DNA of 64,000 nt, from positions 62,001 through 126,000 of the forward strand of contig NZ_JNZY01000012.1 in the NCBI RefSeq assembly GCF_000717655.1, given 5' to 3'. The notes below the pieces were generated by a model. It had not been told where the DNA came from. It did not search any database and saw only the letters and a program-made list of their open reading frames with translations. This DNA comes from Streptomyces katrae. GTDB lineage: Bacteria > Actinomycetota > Actinomycetes > Streptomycetales > Streptomycetaceae. The translations under genes and the position numbers were made by a program. This document shows, piece after piece, positions 37,642 to 46,113 of the stretch (positions are counted from its first letter, which is position 1; each line of letters opens with the position of its first letter).

Positions 37642-37671
37642 TGCCTGGAGCGGGCATTGCCTCTCCAGGCA
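37642..37671. terminator. Inverted repeat after the aldehyde dehydrogenase
   Basis: Perfect 9-bp arms TGCCTGGAG (37642-37650) and CTCCAGGCA (37663-37671) with a 12-base loop, 15 bases after the stop. A likely terminator, although it lies on the accessory side of the repeat and so came with the insertion. Confidence 0.5.
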
Positions 37672-37753
37672 ACATTGACTCCAAGCGCAGAAGGTAATCA
37701 AACGGCAGCCATACGTGCCCTCCGGACCACTTCGGAACCTTCCCCCGGACCAG

Positions 37754-37995
37754 TCACGGACCAAGAAGTTGGAAATCGCTCAAGGCCGAGTGGGCGAACC
37801 TGGTCGGCGGCTGCTGGATGCGCCGGCGAAGCAGCTCACTGAACCACCGGTGCTCGCTGCCGACGTGCCGCGTGAGGTCCCGGAGAGTCCAGCCGGGGCA
37901 GGTCGGCAGCGGGGTGGAGGGTCGGCTCCCGTGACCGTGGCGACGAAGGCGGCGGTCTCGGCTGCGAAGGCCGCTCCGTGCTGGGCGGGGTTCAT
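37754..37995 (-). pseudogene. Fragment of mycothiol-dependent maleylpyruvate isomerase-family protein
   Basis: Reading leftward from ATG 37995, residues MNPAQHGAAFAAETAAFVATV match the N-terminus of DinB/MDMPI-type enzymes. The frame then breaks near GAD, and the next frame continues with the conserved CPGWTLRDLTRHVGSEHRWF and SELLRRRIQQPPT, ending at TGA 37754-37756. So only the N-terminal domain survives, with one frameshift. The upstream frame is open to about 38180 (VGFACDCDGYRF, then SSWDVNGALPTIGAEYDARG), perhaps part of another broken gene. It is a relic inside the accessory insertion. Confidence 0.65.
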
Positions 37996-38327
37996 GACTG
38001 CGCCCTTCCTCTGATGACGCTGCCCCAGGGGGCGATACTCAAGGCCTCTGGCGTCGTACTCGGCGCCGATGGTGGGCAGGGCTCCGTTGACGTCCCAGGA
38101 CGAGGTGCGGAGCACTGTGCTGCCCTTGGCAGCCGTGAAGCGATAGCCGTCGCAGTCACAGGCGAAGCCTACGGTTCGGGCAAGTCATCCCGGCCCTCGT
38201 TGTCGGCGGGTCGCGTGCGGTGCAGGTCGTCGAGCCTCCAGCCGGTGCCCAGGCCGCCCACAGCGCCCCGCTGCCTTGCTTGGGACACGAGTCGGCGGCA
38301 TCCGCTGAACTGCAGCCGTCCCTCTGG
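37996..38327. other. Non-coding / degraded DNA before the AraC gene
   Basis: No intact gene. The minus strand is open across about 38000-38180 with coding-like composition (see the neighbouring isomerase relic), but no credible start, family or intact length is seen. Confidence 0.4.
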
Positions 38328-39362
38328 TCACGCGCTGTCGGCCGACCCGTGGCCCGGCGGGTGCCGGTTCGGCGAGAGCGAGGCCGGTCCGGTCGAGCGG
38401 GCGCACTCGGTGGGAGTCTGACCGTAGTGCTTCTTGAAGGCTCGGGTGAAGTGACTGCCGTCCGCGAACTGCCAGTGTGCGGCGAGTTCCGAAATGCTCA
38501 GGCGCCCTGACGGCGAGACAAGGGCGAGCCGGGCCTCATGCAGTCGCCGGTGGCGGATGTAGGTGCTCACCTGCTCTCCCACCGCGGCGAATGCCCGGTG
38601 CAGCGTGCGGACGGAGACGTTGAGTTCACGCGCAAGCATCGCCGGAGAAAGTTCGGGATCAGCGAGCCGACGGTCCGCAAGGTCCTTGGCTGCCTGGGTG
38701 AGCGCGGGAGCCAACCGGGGCTCTACGTCGTCGAACCGGCCCTTCACCACCGCCTTGGTCAGCTCGATCAGGGTACCTTGGGCAGCTGCCACACCGGCCG
38801 GGCCGAGGTCGGCAACGGTCATGTGGATCATGTCTGCAAGGGCCGTCAGCAAGCGCACCTCGGCCGAGTCCGCCGGCCCGGTGACGACCCGGTTCCCGAG
38901 CAGGGGTTTGAGCTCGCCGGGGGGCAGGACGAGGAACTTCGCCGTGAGGTGCGCCGTCGTCTCGAAGGCCGTCAGCCGCCCGAGGTGCCGGACGAGGAAC
39001 TGCCCGGCCGACACGGTCTGGTCGCCGTAGCCGGACGGGCCGCCCAGAGTCCATGCGCCGCTCCGCACGACATACATGGCAACCAGATCCTGATCGCCGC
39101 CCGGGACGTCCGCGGTCCGGGTTGCCGACGCGGCGTGGAGATCGGCGATCGCCGCGCCGTGCACCTTGGCAACCTTGCCCTTGACCCGGAAGTCACCGAT
39201 CGTGTCCGGGCTGAAGGCCGGCAGTTGGAAGACATCGTCGCCGACCTGCGTCTGCCACCCGCGCCGGAAAACGTCGAGTCCCCGCGGTGCGGAATCCGGG
39301 GCGGTCGAGTCCACTGCGAACACCCCGCGCGCGCCGTCGACCTCCGCTCCAGTACCGTGCAT
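38328..39362 (-). CDS. AraC family transcriptional regulator
   Basis: 344-residue regulator of the AraC-binding-like (AraC/XylS, NimR-type) group. The N-terminal part is a cupin-like sensor (GDQDLVAMYVVRSGAWTLGG, VSAGQFLVRHLGRLTAFET). The C-terminal 100 residues carry two HTH motifs: LSPAMLARELNVSVRTLHRAF and SISELAAHWQFADGSHFTRAFKKHYGQTPTE in two parts. It is intact within the accessory insertion. The target is unknown; the three metabolic genes that follow at 39973-43049 on the same strand (transcribed towards it) are the obvious candidates. Confidence 0.9.
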   Translation of the reverse strand: MHGTGAEVDGARGVFAVDSTAPDSAPRGLDVFRRGWQTQVGDDVFQLPAFSPDTIGDFRVKGKVAKVHGAAIADLHAASATRTADVPGGDQDLVAMYVVRSGAWTLGGPSGYGDQTVSAGQFLVRHLGRLTAFETTAHLTAKFLVLPPGELKPLLGNRVVTGPADSAEVRLLTALADMIHMTVADLGPAGVAAAQGTLIELTKAVVKGRFDDVEPRLAPALTQAAKDLADRRLADPELSPAMLARELNVSVRTLHRAFAAVGEQVSTYIRHRRLHEARLALVSPSGRLSISELAAHWQFADGSHFTRAFKKHYGQTPTECARSTGPASLSPNRHPPGHGSADSA

Positions 39363-39531
39363 CCCTCTGCGATCCTCTCGTCTTCATGCTTCAACGCCGT
39401 CCTGTGGTGGTCGTGTTCCGCAGGACGCCGCCATGACCCATGTGGACACCGTGCCAATCTTCCTATAGACGGATCGCATTGCAGCGGCCGGGAGGCAGAG
39501 CTGATGCTTCTGATTCGGCGAGATGAACGAC

Positions 39532-39575
39532 GCGACCCCTGACTATCAGGTCGCAGCCTGATCGTCAGGGGTCGC
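39532..39575. terminator. Large 19-bp inverted repeat
   Basis: Arms at 39532-39550 and 39557-39575 pair over 19 bp with a single mismatch around a 6-base loop TCGCAG. It lies downstream of the leftward metabolic genes and upstream of the AraC start, so it probably isolates the two transcription units. Being unusually long and nearly perfect, it could also be the end of a lost mobile element. Confidence 0.6.
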
Positions 39576-39972
39576 ACTCGCGCTCGGTCCTCCCTCATGG
39601 GCTCGTGCCGGGGACGTCTTCGCCGCCTCGGTCGGACCTTTCGCCGGAGGTAACGGTTGGTGGCCGGGGCGCAGTTCGCCGTGTGGGCCGAGGGCGTCGG
39701 CCACGCCCAGGCAGGTGCTGCCCCGGAGGCACCGAGTTCGTAGTGCACAGCCCCGGTGTCGACGGAACGGACCGTGAGCGCGACCTCGTAGTTGCCCGGG
39801 TAGGTCACTCACCGAGCCGCAGCCGAATCCGGGCGTCTTCCGGCCTGCGGGCCATGCCGATCGGCCTGCCAAGCCGTGTCGGCCAAGATCATCCTGTCGC
39901 GGTCGTGTCCCACCGGGAACCCATCCGTGCCGGTGCCGGCTCCGGTCACCTGCAGGTTGCGCGGCTCGACGG
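39576..39972 (-). pseudogene. Broken unidentified reading frame
   Basis: Three minus-strand frames look like successive pieces of one protein: NLQVTGAGTGTDGFPVGH and RDRMILADTAWQADRHG (about 39960-39810), then TYPGNYEVALTVRSVDTGAVHYELG (about 39808-39730), then LGVADALGPHGELRPGHQPLP ending with a stop near 39546. At least two frame changes and one internal stop are needed, so it is a relic. I do not recognise the family; the middle piece looks like a beta-sandwich strand pair. Confidence 0.35.
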
Positions 39973-40569
39973 TCAGCGGGCGATCGAGATCGCGAAGGGG
40001 GTGAATCCGATGGACCGGATGACGTGCGGTACGAACAGTATCGCGGCCTCGGTGGCGCGGGCGGTCTGGATCCCGCCGAGGTCGGTGATCCATTCCTTGC
40101 GCCAGCCGAGGTCGATGAGCAGTTCAAGGACGGTCCGCTTGGCCTCCGGTTCCTCGCCGGAGAGGAAGGCGGTTGGCGTCTGGGTGAGCGTGGCCGGGGC
40201 GGTCATCACCGGGAAGAGCATGGTGTTGAGCGTCTTGACGACGTGCGTTTCGGGGAGCGCTGCCTGGAGTTGCTCGGCGAGGCTTGAACCGGGGTAGATC
40301 AGGGCGGCGGGCAGTCCGTCCGGTCCGTCGACGGTGGCGTTGGAGACGTCCACGAGGATCTTGCCGTGCAGCTCTTCGCGCAGGGCGGCGAGACGTTCCG
40401 GGGAGCCGGCGCCCGGGGTGGCGTTGATGACGATCCGGGCCGCCCGGGCGGCATCGGCGGCGGCGCCCGGCGCGCGGTCCGCGACGGTCACCTCGTGCCC
40501 TGCCAGGGTGAGGGCTTTCGCCAGGTTGCCGCCGACGCGGCCGTTTCCGAGAACTGCGATCATGGTCAT
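39973..40569 (-). CDS. NADPH-dependent F420 reductase-like NAD(P)-binding protein
   Basis: 198-residue Rossmann protein of the F420H2:NADP+ oxidoreductase / reductase family. The nucleotide motif is IAVLGNGRVGGNLAKAL (residues 4-20); then VTVADRAPG, IVINATPGAGS, KILVDVSNATVDGPDG and VVKTLNTMLFPVM follow in family order, ending with the dimerisation part TEAAILFVPHVIRSIGF. The enzyme would exchange hydride between F420 and NADP, or act on another substrate with NADPH. It follows the IMPase-like gene by 44 bases on the same strand inside the insertion, so it is likely part of a metabolic operon. Confidence 0.87.
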   Translation of the reverse strand: MTMIAVLGNGRVGGNLAKALTLAGHEVTVADRAPGAAADAARAARIVINATPGAGSPERLAALREELHGKILVDVSNATVDGPDGLPAALIYPGSSLAEQLQAALPETHVVKTLNTMLFPVMTAPATLTQTPTAFLSGEEPEAKRTVLELLIDLGWRKEWITDLGGIQTARATEAAILFVPHVIRSIGFTPFAISIAR

Positions 40570-40613
40570 GATGTTCTGGTCCTTGCGTTGGGTGCGGGTT
40601 GTGGTGTGCGGGG

Positions 40614-41432
40614 TCAGCGGGAGAGCGTGGCGACGGCTTCGGCGTGGACGCCGGGCGCGGCGGCCAGGAAGCTCTCGCTCTGCGGGGTCCAGGGGCGGCC
40701 CTCGGCGTCGGAGATCCGTCCGCCGGCCTCGGTGACGAGCAGCGCGCCGGGCAGCAGGTCGGCTCGGGCGCCGGCGAACTGCCAGAAGGCGTCGATGCGG
40801 CCGGCGGCCACGTTCGTGAGGTGCAGGGTCGCGGGCACGGCGGTGCGGACGACGAGCGCGTCGAAGAGCATCGCGGTGATCGAGGAGCCGACGCGCCGTA
40901 CGACCCTCTCGTCCTCGTCCGGCCGGGCCTGGCTGGTGGCCACGATGCTCAGGCCGAGGTCCGCGGTCGGGGAGACGCGCAGCGGCCGGCCGTCGAGGTA
41001 GGCGCCGGCGCCGGTGAGCGCGGTGTAGGTCTCGCCGGTCAGCGGCAGGTGGACCGCGGTGAGCACCGGCTGGTTCTCACGCACGAGGGTCGCGGTCACC
41101 GCCCACTCCGGCAGCGCGTGCAGGTGGTTGACGTTGCCTTCGGCCGGGTCCACGACCCACCACTCGCCGGGCGGCAGCGCCCCGCCGTCCAGCTCGTCCT
41201 CCACCCAGCCGGCCTCCGGGCGCAGGCTCGTGAGGCGGGGGCGCAGGATGTCCAGGGCCGTGTCGTCGTTGACGGCGAGCGCACGCATCAGCTCGTCACG
41301 GGTCTCGTAACGGACCACATCGCCGAAACGCTCGCGCAGCGCCACACCGGCGGCGCGCACGGCGGTCGCGGTGCGGTCGAGCAGGTCGGCGTCGGAGGTG
41401 ACGACGTCAGTGGTCTGAAGCGTTTCGGACAT
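40614..41432 (-). CDS. Inositol monophosphatase-family protein with altered metal site
   Basis: 272-residue IMPase/FBPase-fold protein. The metal motif expected as DPxDGTxN is DPAEGNVNHLHALPEWAV: the first Asp is kept, the second is Glu and Thr is Asn. The C-terminal motif WDxxAG is AGARADLLPG, keeping only the Asp. The general fold segments (FRPEAGWVEDELDGG-like acidic loop, GAYLDGRPLRVS, EAGGRISDAEGRPW) are present. It is probably still a metal-dependent phosphatase or a derived enzyme with a different substrate. It lies 108 bases after the GMC oxidoreductase gene on the same strand, then the F420-type reductase. Confidence 0.85.
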   Translation of the reverse strand: MSETLQTTDVVTSDADLLDRTATAVRAAGVALRERFGDVVRYETRDELMRALAVNDDTALDILRPRLTSLRPEAGWVEDELDGGALPPGEWWVVDPAEGNVNHLHALPEWAVTATLVRENQPVLTAVHLPLTGETYTALTGAGAYLDGRPLRVSPTADLGLSIVATSQARPDEDERVVRRVGSSITAMLFDALVVRTAVPATLHLTNVAAGRIDAFWQFAGARADLLPGALLVTEAGGRISDAEGRPWTPQSESFLAAAPGVHAEAVATLSR

Positions 41433-41540
41433 GGTGGTGCTCCTGTCTGAGGAGGGGTGATGAGGCCGGTCGGGGTCGCGTTCGACGGACGACGGGGGGA
41501 TGAAGCGCGTTGTGGAAGCGCCGTGGGCGCGGAAGAAGGC

Positions 41541-43049
41541 TCAGTCGATCAGTTCGGCGGCCCGTTCGGCGATGGCGTAAACGGTCGCGTTGGTATTGGC
41601 CGAGGGGATGGACGGCATCACCGAGGCATCGGCGACCCGCAGTCCGGCTATTCGGTGCACGCGAAGGTTCGCAGGGTCGACGACGGCATCGGCGTCGGTT
41701 CCCATGCGGCAGGTGCCGGTGAAGTGGAAGTAGGGGCCGGTGGCCTTGCGAATGAACTCGTCCACGGATTCGCCGCTCGTCCCGGAGCCCGGCACCGCTT
41801 CCTGCTTGCGCCAGTCGGCGAACGCGTCTGCCTCGCCGATGCGGCGTGCCACTGCCAGGCCCTTGCGCATGACCTCCAGGTCACGTTCGTCGCTCAGGTA
41901 GCCAGGGTCGACGACGGGAACACTGGCGGGATGGGCGTCCGCCAGACGCACGGTGCCGCTGCTGTGCGGAGCCATCGCGGAGAAGGCTATGGAGTAGCCG
42001 TTGGCCGGCGGCCGGCCCCAAGCCGACGGGAGCGGTGCGGCGACGATGTAGACCTGAAGGTCCGGCCGGGCCGCGGCGGGATCGCTGAACAGCAGGCCCA
42101 TCATTTCGGCCGGCGGGTTGGCAGGAACGAACGGTACGGGCTGGTCGGCCTCGTACACCACGCCCGCCATCGGATGGTCCTGCAGACGGGATCCCACTCC
42201 CGGCAGGTCGGCGACGACGTCGATACCGTGTTCCTCAAGGTGTTGGGCCGGGCCGATCCCTGACAGCATCAGGAGGTGCGCGGAACCGATGGCTCCCGCG
42301 GTCAATATGACCTCGGCGCTGTCGATGGACAGGTGCTCCCCACCGATGGTGTATTCGACGCCGGTGCAGCGGCCCGCGGTGGTGCGCAGCCGCTGCACGG
42401 TCGCGTCCGTGACGACGTCCAGGTTCGGCCGGTCGAGGAACGGACGGATGTAGGCGTCGGCCGCGCTCTGGCGGGCGCCGCCGGGCAGATTCATGTCACT
42501 CCACCCGAACCCGGTCTCCAGCCCGCTGCCGATGTCATCGGCGCGTGCGAACCCAGCCTCCACTGCGGCGTCGACGCCCGCCGTGGCCAGGGGATGGGGT
42601 TCCGGGACCGGGGCGACCGCGACCGGCCCGTCCGTGCCCCGCACGGAGGCATCACGACTGCGAGTGCTCTCGCTGCGGCGGAAATAGGGCAGCAGATCGT
42701 CGAAACCCCAGCCCGGAGCACCGAGGCCGGGCCATTCGTCGTAACCGGACCGGTGCCCCCGCAGGTGGTAGAGGCCGTTGATGCTCGACGATCCGCCGAG
42801 CGCCTTACCGCGCAGCACGTCAGCGGCCCTGCCTGTACCGGCCTGCACGGTCGAGGCGCCCAGCCAGAGGGATGACGGGTCAAACCCCAGGAACCCCCAA
42901 GGAGATGCCATCGCCTCGGTTGCGTCCCGGGCTCCCGCCTCCAGCAACAACACTCGCACGCCCGGGCGTTCCGAAAGCCGGGAGGCAATCACGCACCCCG
43001 CCGTCCCCGCTCCCACCACGACATAGTCATAAGGACTCTTGCCCATCAT
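41541..43049 (-). CDS. GMC-family oxidoreductase (choline/alcohol dehydrogenase-like)
   Basis: 502-residue FAD enzyme oxidising alcohol groups. FAD motif YVVVGAGTAGCVIASRLSE (residues 8-26), GMC signature 1 RGKALGGSSSINGLYHLRGH, signature 2 GAIGSAHLLMLSGIGP, and the C-terminal active-site region HFTGTCRMGTDADAVVD and PSANTNATVYAIAERAAELI with the conserved His/Asn. It starts at ATG 43049 (or 43046). First of three leftward genes in the insertion (GMC oxidoreductase, IMPase-like, F420-type reductase), which together suggest oxidation of a polyol or sugar-like alcohol. Confidence 0.93.
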   Translation of the reverse strand: MMGKSPYDYVVVGAGTAGCVIASRLSERPGVRVLLLEAGARDATEAMASPWGFLGFDPSSLWLGASTVQAGTGRAADVLRGKALGGSSSINGLYHLRGHRSGYDEWPGLGAPGWGFDDLLPYFRRSESTRSRDASVRGTDGPVAVAPVPEPHPLATAGVDAAVEAGFARADDIGSGLETGFGWSDMNLPGGARQSAADAYIRPFLDRPNLDVVTDATVQRLRTTAGRCTGVEYTIGGEHLSIDSAEVILTAGAIGSAHLLMLSGIGPAQHLEEHGIDVVADLPGVGSRLQDHPMAGVVYEADQPVPFVPANPPAEMMGLLFSDPAAARPDLQVYIVAAPLPSAWGRPPANGYSIAFSAMAPHSSGTVRLADAHPASVPVVDPGYLSDERDLEVMRKGLAVARRIGEADAFADWRKQEAVPGSGTSGESVDEFIRKATGPYFHFTGTCRMGTDADAVVDPANLRVHRIAGLRVADASVMPSIPSANTNATVYAIAERAAELID

Positions 43050-43679
43050 GTCTCCGCTTCCCACGGCAGCACTGTCCGACCACCGGGTTTCAGGAAAGGC
43101 TCCTCGACGATCAAAGAGCTGATTGCTTGCACGAACTAAAGGGGCCGAGAAGTCCGAGCTCGGCGCGCAAAAGGCGTGGAACCGGCTGATCAGCAGCGAG
43201 CGGGCTCCAGTGGAGCGGGGCTGTCCGCACGCAGGCCGCGCGCGCTGCTGGTGCTGACGGACACCGAGGTGGCCCGGCGGCAAACGATCACCTTGCTCCG
43301 ACGGGCCTGGGAGCGCCCGGTCCGGCCATTGCCGATCACCCCGTTGGGGATGTCCATGCCGGCGCCGGTGCCTGCGATGACGGCCTTCCGGCTGGACTTC
43401 TCTTGTTTCACGCGTTTCTTGTCCTTGGTGTGTACCCGTCCTGGAACAGCCCGGGTTTCCGTTCTGCCGTCGAATCTTAGGAATACGGACACGGCGCGTA
43501 CTTGAACCTCCGCGACGTTCGTTCGGAACCTCAGCGCCATACGTGTGGCGAGACAGTCGGCGTCACACAGCACTGGGTCAGGCTGCTCGTACACGCCGAC
43601 CGACTTCTTGCCCTGCCACAGGTGGCCGCCCTTTCCCACCGACGGCCGCGTGAACCTGGGTCGGCAGCAAGGACGTTAG
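43050..43679. other. Accessory DNA with a transposase relic
   Basis: No intact gene. Apart from the transposase fragment near 43150-43290 nothing is recognisable. Local composition is less GC-rich than the surrounding core genes (for example TTCTCTTGTTTCACGCG near 43400), consistent with acquired, decaying DNA. Confidence 0.5.
43150..43290 (+). pseudogene. Fragment of an IS5-type transposase
   Basis: The plus strand reads KAWNRLISSERAPVERG, matching the C-terminal NRxxxxxRAPVERG element of IS5-group DDE transposases; one frame later it continues with RPRALLVLTDTEVARR. So there is a frameshift and both ends are missing. It shows that insertion-sequence activity helped shape this region. No terminal inverted repeats were found around it. 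Confidence 0.5.
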
Positions 43680-44520
43680 GCGGCCGCAGTTCCGGCCACG
43701 GCGGGCCCGTGGCATCGGGGATGGGCGCGGATCCTCACGTCCGTCCACCGGGAGATCGACCTCCGGCAGCAGGTCGACGAGAACCTCGGCCCGGAAGCCG
43801 CCCTGCGCCTGCTCTCCATGCACGGTTCCCACACCGAGTCGATCGGCGAATGGTGGGGATCCGGCTGGTACGAGACTATGGTCCGCCGTGCGGTTGTCCG
43901 TGCGTCGAGCAACGGAAACCTACCCACGGTCGTGCCCAGCATTTTCCCCGACGTGGAACAGTTCGCCGAAACGGCCGCCGGGCACCCCGACCTCCTCGAC
44001 GACGACACCCTCTCCTGGCTCACCGAAGCCGTTTTCGAGGAAGGCTCTCTCCTGCGGAGTGCCAGGTTGCCATCCGCCACGGCAATCACTCTCCCGGACT
44101 GGGCCGTGCAGGATCTCCTCAGCCTTTTCCAGCCTGATGACGAAGCGACAGAGGCCCCAGAGAGCTGCGGTGAGTAAGCCAGCCGACATGTGCGCCGTCC
44201 CGTTGCCGGAAGGCCGTTTCCTGGTTCCGATCGCCACAACGCAGATCACTCTGTGGGATCTTCGGAGCTGAAAGCTCGTAGAACGTCTCGACAGCCCCCT
44301 GAGCAATACGGTCGTTCCCAATGCACCAGGACGGCGAGGCGGAGCTGCTTGCCAGGGGAAACGGCACCCGCCTGCGTCTGTGGGATCCCCGGCCTGGTCG
44401 GCTGATCCATTCCCTGCTCACTGCGGCCCCGGTCACCAACATCGTGTAGACGAGTGCCGATGGACTCCTACATGTGAGTGGGCCCCGTGGGCGCGCACGA
44501 CTCTGCTGGTCACATAGGCA
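43680..44520 (+). pseudogene. Remnant of a large WD40-type protein gene
   Basis: From 43680 to TGA-type stop at 44175-44177 one frame reads as real protein (TSVHREIDLRQQVDENLG, RLLSMHGSHTESIGEWWGSGW, FPDVEQFAETAAGHPDLL, LPDWAVQDLLSLFQPDDE) but has no credible start before ATG 43818. Overlapping frames then carry single WD40-like blades: MCAVPLPEGRFLVPIATTQITLWDL (about 44187-44268) and EAELLARGNGTRLRLWDPRPGRL (about 44340-44405), the latter followed by an in-frame TAG. This looks like a frameshifted, shortened member of Streptomyces WD40 repeat proteins. The 120-residue ORF 43818-44177 could still be expressed. Confidence 0.5.
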
Positions 44521-44868
44521 GCAACACTGCAGTCGTCGACAGCGGCCGGTGAAGGCATCGCTGCATTTCAGGAACCTGGTTCGCCCTGCACAACGATCGG
44601 TTCCCCGGACGCTACTGCTTGGACGTGGAGCGAGCAGCCGGCCCGGGGCACATCCGACGGCCGCACCATGCTCATGTCCAGCACGGTGGGCTCACCCGAT
44701 AGCCCAGCTCGCTCCCGATCATTCCTAGAACGTCCCAGCCCCACCCCCGCCCCTTCCAGCCCAGGACTGCCCGGACTAAGATCCGGACCATTTTCGGACC
44801 AGCCCACGCCAAGGATCCGCACCAACTTCCTTTTCCGCTGGTCAGCGTGGGTGTAAGGGCTGTACCAC
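44521..44868. other. Accessory intergenic DNA
   Basis: No gene or family similarity is seen. It contains a short direct repeat CGGACCA (near 44785 and 44797) and ends at the right-hand copy of the aldehyde dehydrogenase 3' repeat. Confidence 0.4.
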
Positions 44869-44925
44869 CAGCAGACGAAGAACCTCCTGGTCAGCTACTC
44901 CCCCAAGAAGCTGGGCTTCTTCTAG
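44869..44925 (+). repeat. Direct repeat, copy 2 (orphan 3' end of an aldehyde dehydrogenase)
   Basis: 57 bases encoding [18 protein letters not shown] and a TAG stop, with no aldehyde dehydrogenase body upstream. It is 55/57 identical to 37570-37626. The two differing codons are CTG and GGC here, more typical of Streptomyces than CTT and GGG in copy 1. This suggests copy 2 is the original chromosomal 3' end, displaced about 7.3 kb by insertion, and copy 1 came with the element. Confidence 0.85.
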
Positions 44926-45320
44926 TCCCGCCCCGGAGTCCTGGCTCGGACACCGGCCGCAAAGCAGCGGTCAGGGCCGCAGCCGTTCATCCATCACGTG
45001 GACCACGAGGGAGGAACGCGCGGATCAGGGACATAGACGCAGTAGGTTCCCGTGCGGATCGTATCGAGGAGTGCGTCATCGACGACGTCGGCCATCTGCT
45101 CCCCATCGATCGGCCCCGGCCGGTCGCCGAGGCCCTGGCCCGGTTCCTGGAGCAGCTCCCGATCGCGTCCTGACCACGGGCACCACGACCGGGCTCGCTC
45201 ACGACCGGTGGCGCGGGCGCCGTCGGCGTTCCGGTGGACGACAGGGCCCCGGCACACGATCGGGTTGTCCGGTCGACCGTGTCGGGGGCTTTGTGGCGAG
45301 GGGAGGGGCAGGATGCTGCC
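44926..45320. other. Intergenic DNA with alpha/beta-hydrolase remnant
   Basis: No intact gene. A short plus-strand frame at about 45048-45172 (RIEECVIDDVGHLLPIDRP, then VAEALARFLEQL) reads as the last strand and helix of an alpha/beta hydrolase, including the catalytic His context GHLLP. The rest of that protein is missing. Confidence 0.45.
45048..45172 (+). pseudogene. C-terminal fragment of an alpha/beta hydrolase
   Basis: Only about 40 residues remain, ending FLEQLPIAS and a stop. The GHLLPIDRPRPVAEALARFL pattern is typical of the end of haloperoxidase-like hydrolases. Upstream frames are closed, so the gene is truncated; this may mark deletion at the right edge of the insertion. Confidence 0.45.
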
Positions 45321-46070
45321 ATGGACCGCCGACAGATCAGCTCCCTCGCCCACACCGGCCACCCCGTCGCCGCTCCGCTGAGCGACGAGTCCGTGCACAG
45401 GCTCCTCGAGCGGGCCCTGCCGAGCGGCGACGTCCGGCTGCTCGACCTCGGGTGCGGATCGGGCACCTGGCTGATGCGTGCGCACGCCGCCCGCCCGGAC
45501 CTCCGCGCCGACGGCGTCGACAACGACGCAGAGGCCATCGCCGCCGCCGGCCGCGCCGTCGACGAAGCGGGGCTCGGCGGCCGGATCGCCTTCCACGCCC
45601 AGGACGCCGCGGAGTTCACTTCGCCGCACCGGTACGGCCTGGTCCTCAGCATCGGTGCCACCCACGCGTTCGGCGGCCTGATCCCCACCTTGAAGGCCGT
45701 CGACGGCCACCTCGCCCCGGGCGGAAGCGTTCTCATCGGCGAGTGCTTCTGGGAACGCGAACCCGGCCGCAAGACCCTCGACGCCGGTTTCGCCGCCGAC
45801 GACTACGCTGATCTCGCGACGACGGTCGACCGCATCACGGCCGACGGCTGGGTGCCGGTCCACGGACACGTCAGCAGCCTCCAGGAGTGGGACGACTACG
45901 AGTGGTCCTGGACCGGGTCGCTCTCCCGCTGGGCCCTCGACAACCCGGAGCACCCCGACCATGGCCGGGCGCTCGAGGCCGCGGCCGGACACCGCAAGGC
46001 CTGGCTCCACGGCTACCGGGGCACGCTGGGCTTCGTCACCCTGCTCCTGCGCCGCCCGACCCGGCCCTGA
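45321..46070 (+). CDS. Class I SAM-dependent methyltransferase
   Basis: 249-residue methyltransferase. Motif I LLDLGCGSGTWLMRAHA near residue 42, then DGVDNDAEAIAAAGRAV, IAFHAQDAAEFTSPHRYGLVLSIGATHAFGG, and LKAVDGHLAPGGSVLIGECFW, in family order. The aromatic W-rich C-terminal part (EWDDYEWSWTGSL) is typical of a Streptomyces subfamily acting on small molecules. ATG 45321 is chosen over 45234 on family grounds. It is convergent with the carbamoyltransferase gene, so it is just outside or at the edge of the biosynthetic cluster. Confidence 0.88.
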   Translation: MDRRQISSLAHTGHPVAAPLSDESVHRLLERALPSGDVRLLDLGCGSGTWLMRAHAARPDLRADGVDNDAEAIAAAGRAVDEAGLGGRIAFHAQDAAEFTSPHRYGLVLSIGATHAFGGLIPTLKAVDGHLAPGGSVLIGECFWEREPGRKTLDAGFAADDYADLATTVDRITADGWVPVHGHVSSLQEWDDYEWSWTGSLSRWALDNPEHPDHGRALEAAAGHRKAWLHGYRGTLGFVTLLLRRPTRP

Positions 46071-46095
46071 AGCCCGGCCGGGTCGGGGCATGACT

Positions 46096-46112
46096 CCGGG
46101 GTCGCGCCCCGG
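46096..46112. terminator. Perfect hairpin between convergent genes
   Basis: CCGGGG (46096-46101) and CCCCGG (46107-46112) pair around TCGCG, right at the end of the carbamoyltransferase gene (stop at 46114-46116) and 25 bases after the methyltransferase stop. It probably ends both transcripts. Confidence 0.55.
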
Positions 46113-46113
46113 T

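Noticed and set aside
43190..43639. A 149-codon minus-strand frame in the accessory region, considered as an integrase
   Set aside because: It has no tyrosine or serine recombinase motifs and overlaps the recognisable transposase fragment on the other strand.
37627..45320. CRISPR array or toxin-antitoxin system in the accessory region
   Set aside because: No regularly spaced repeats and no small paired toxin/antitoxin-like genes are seen.
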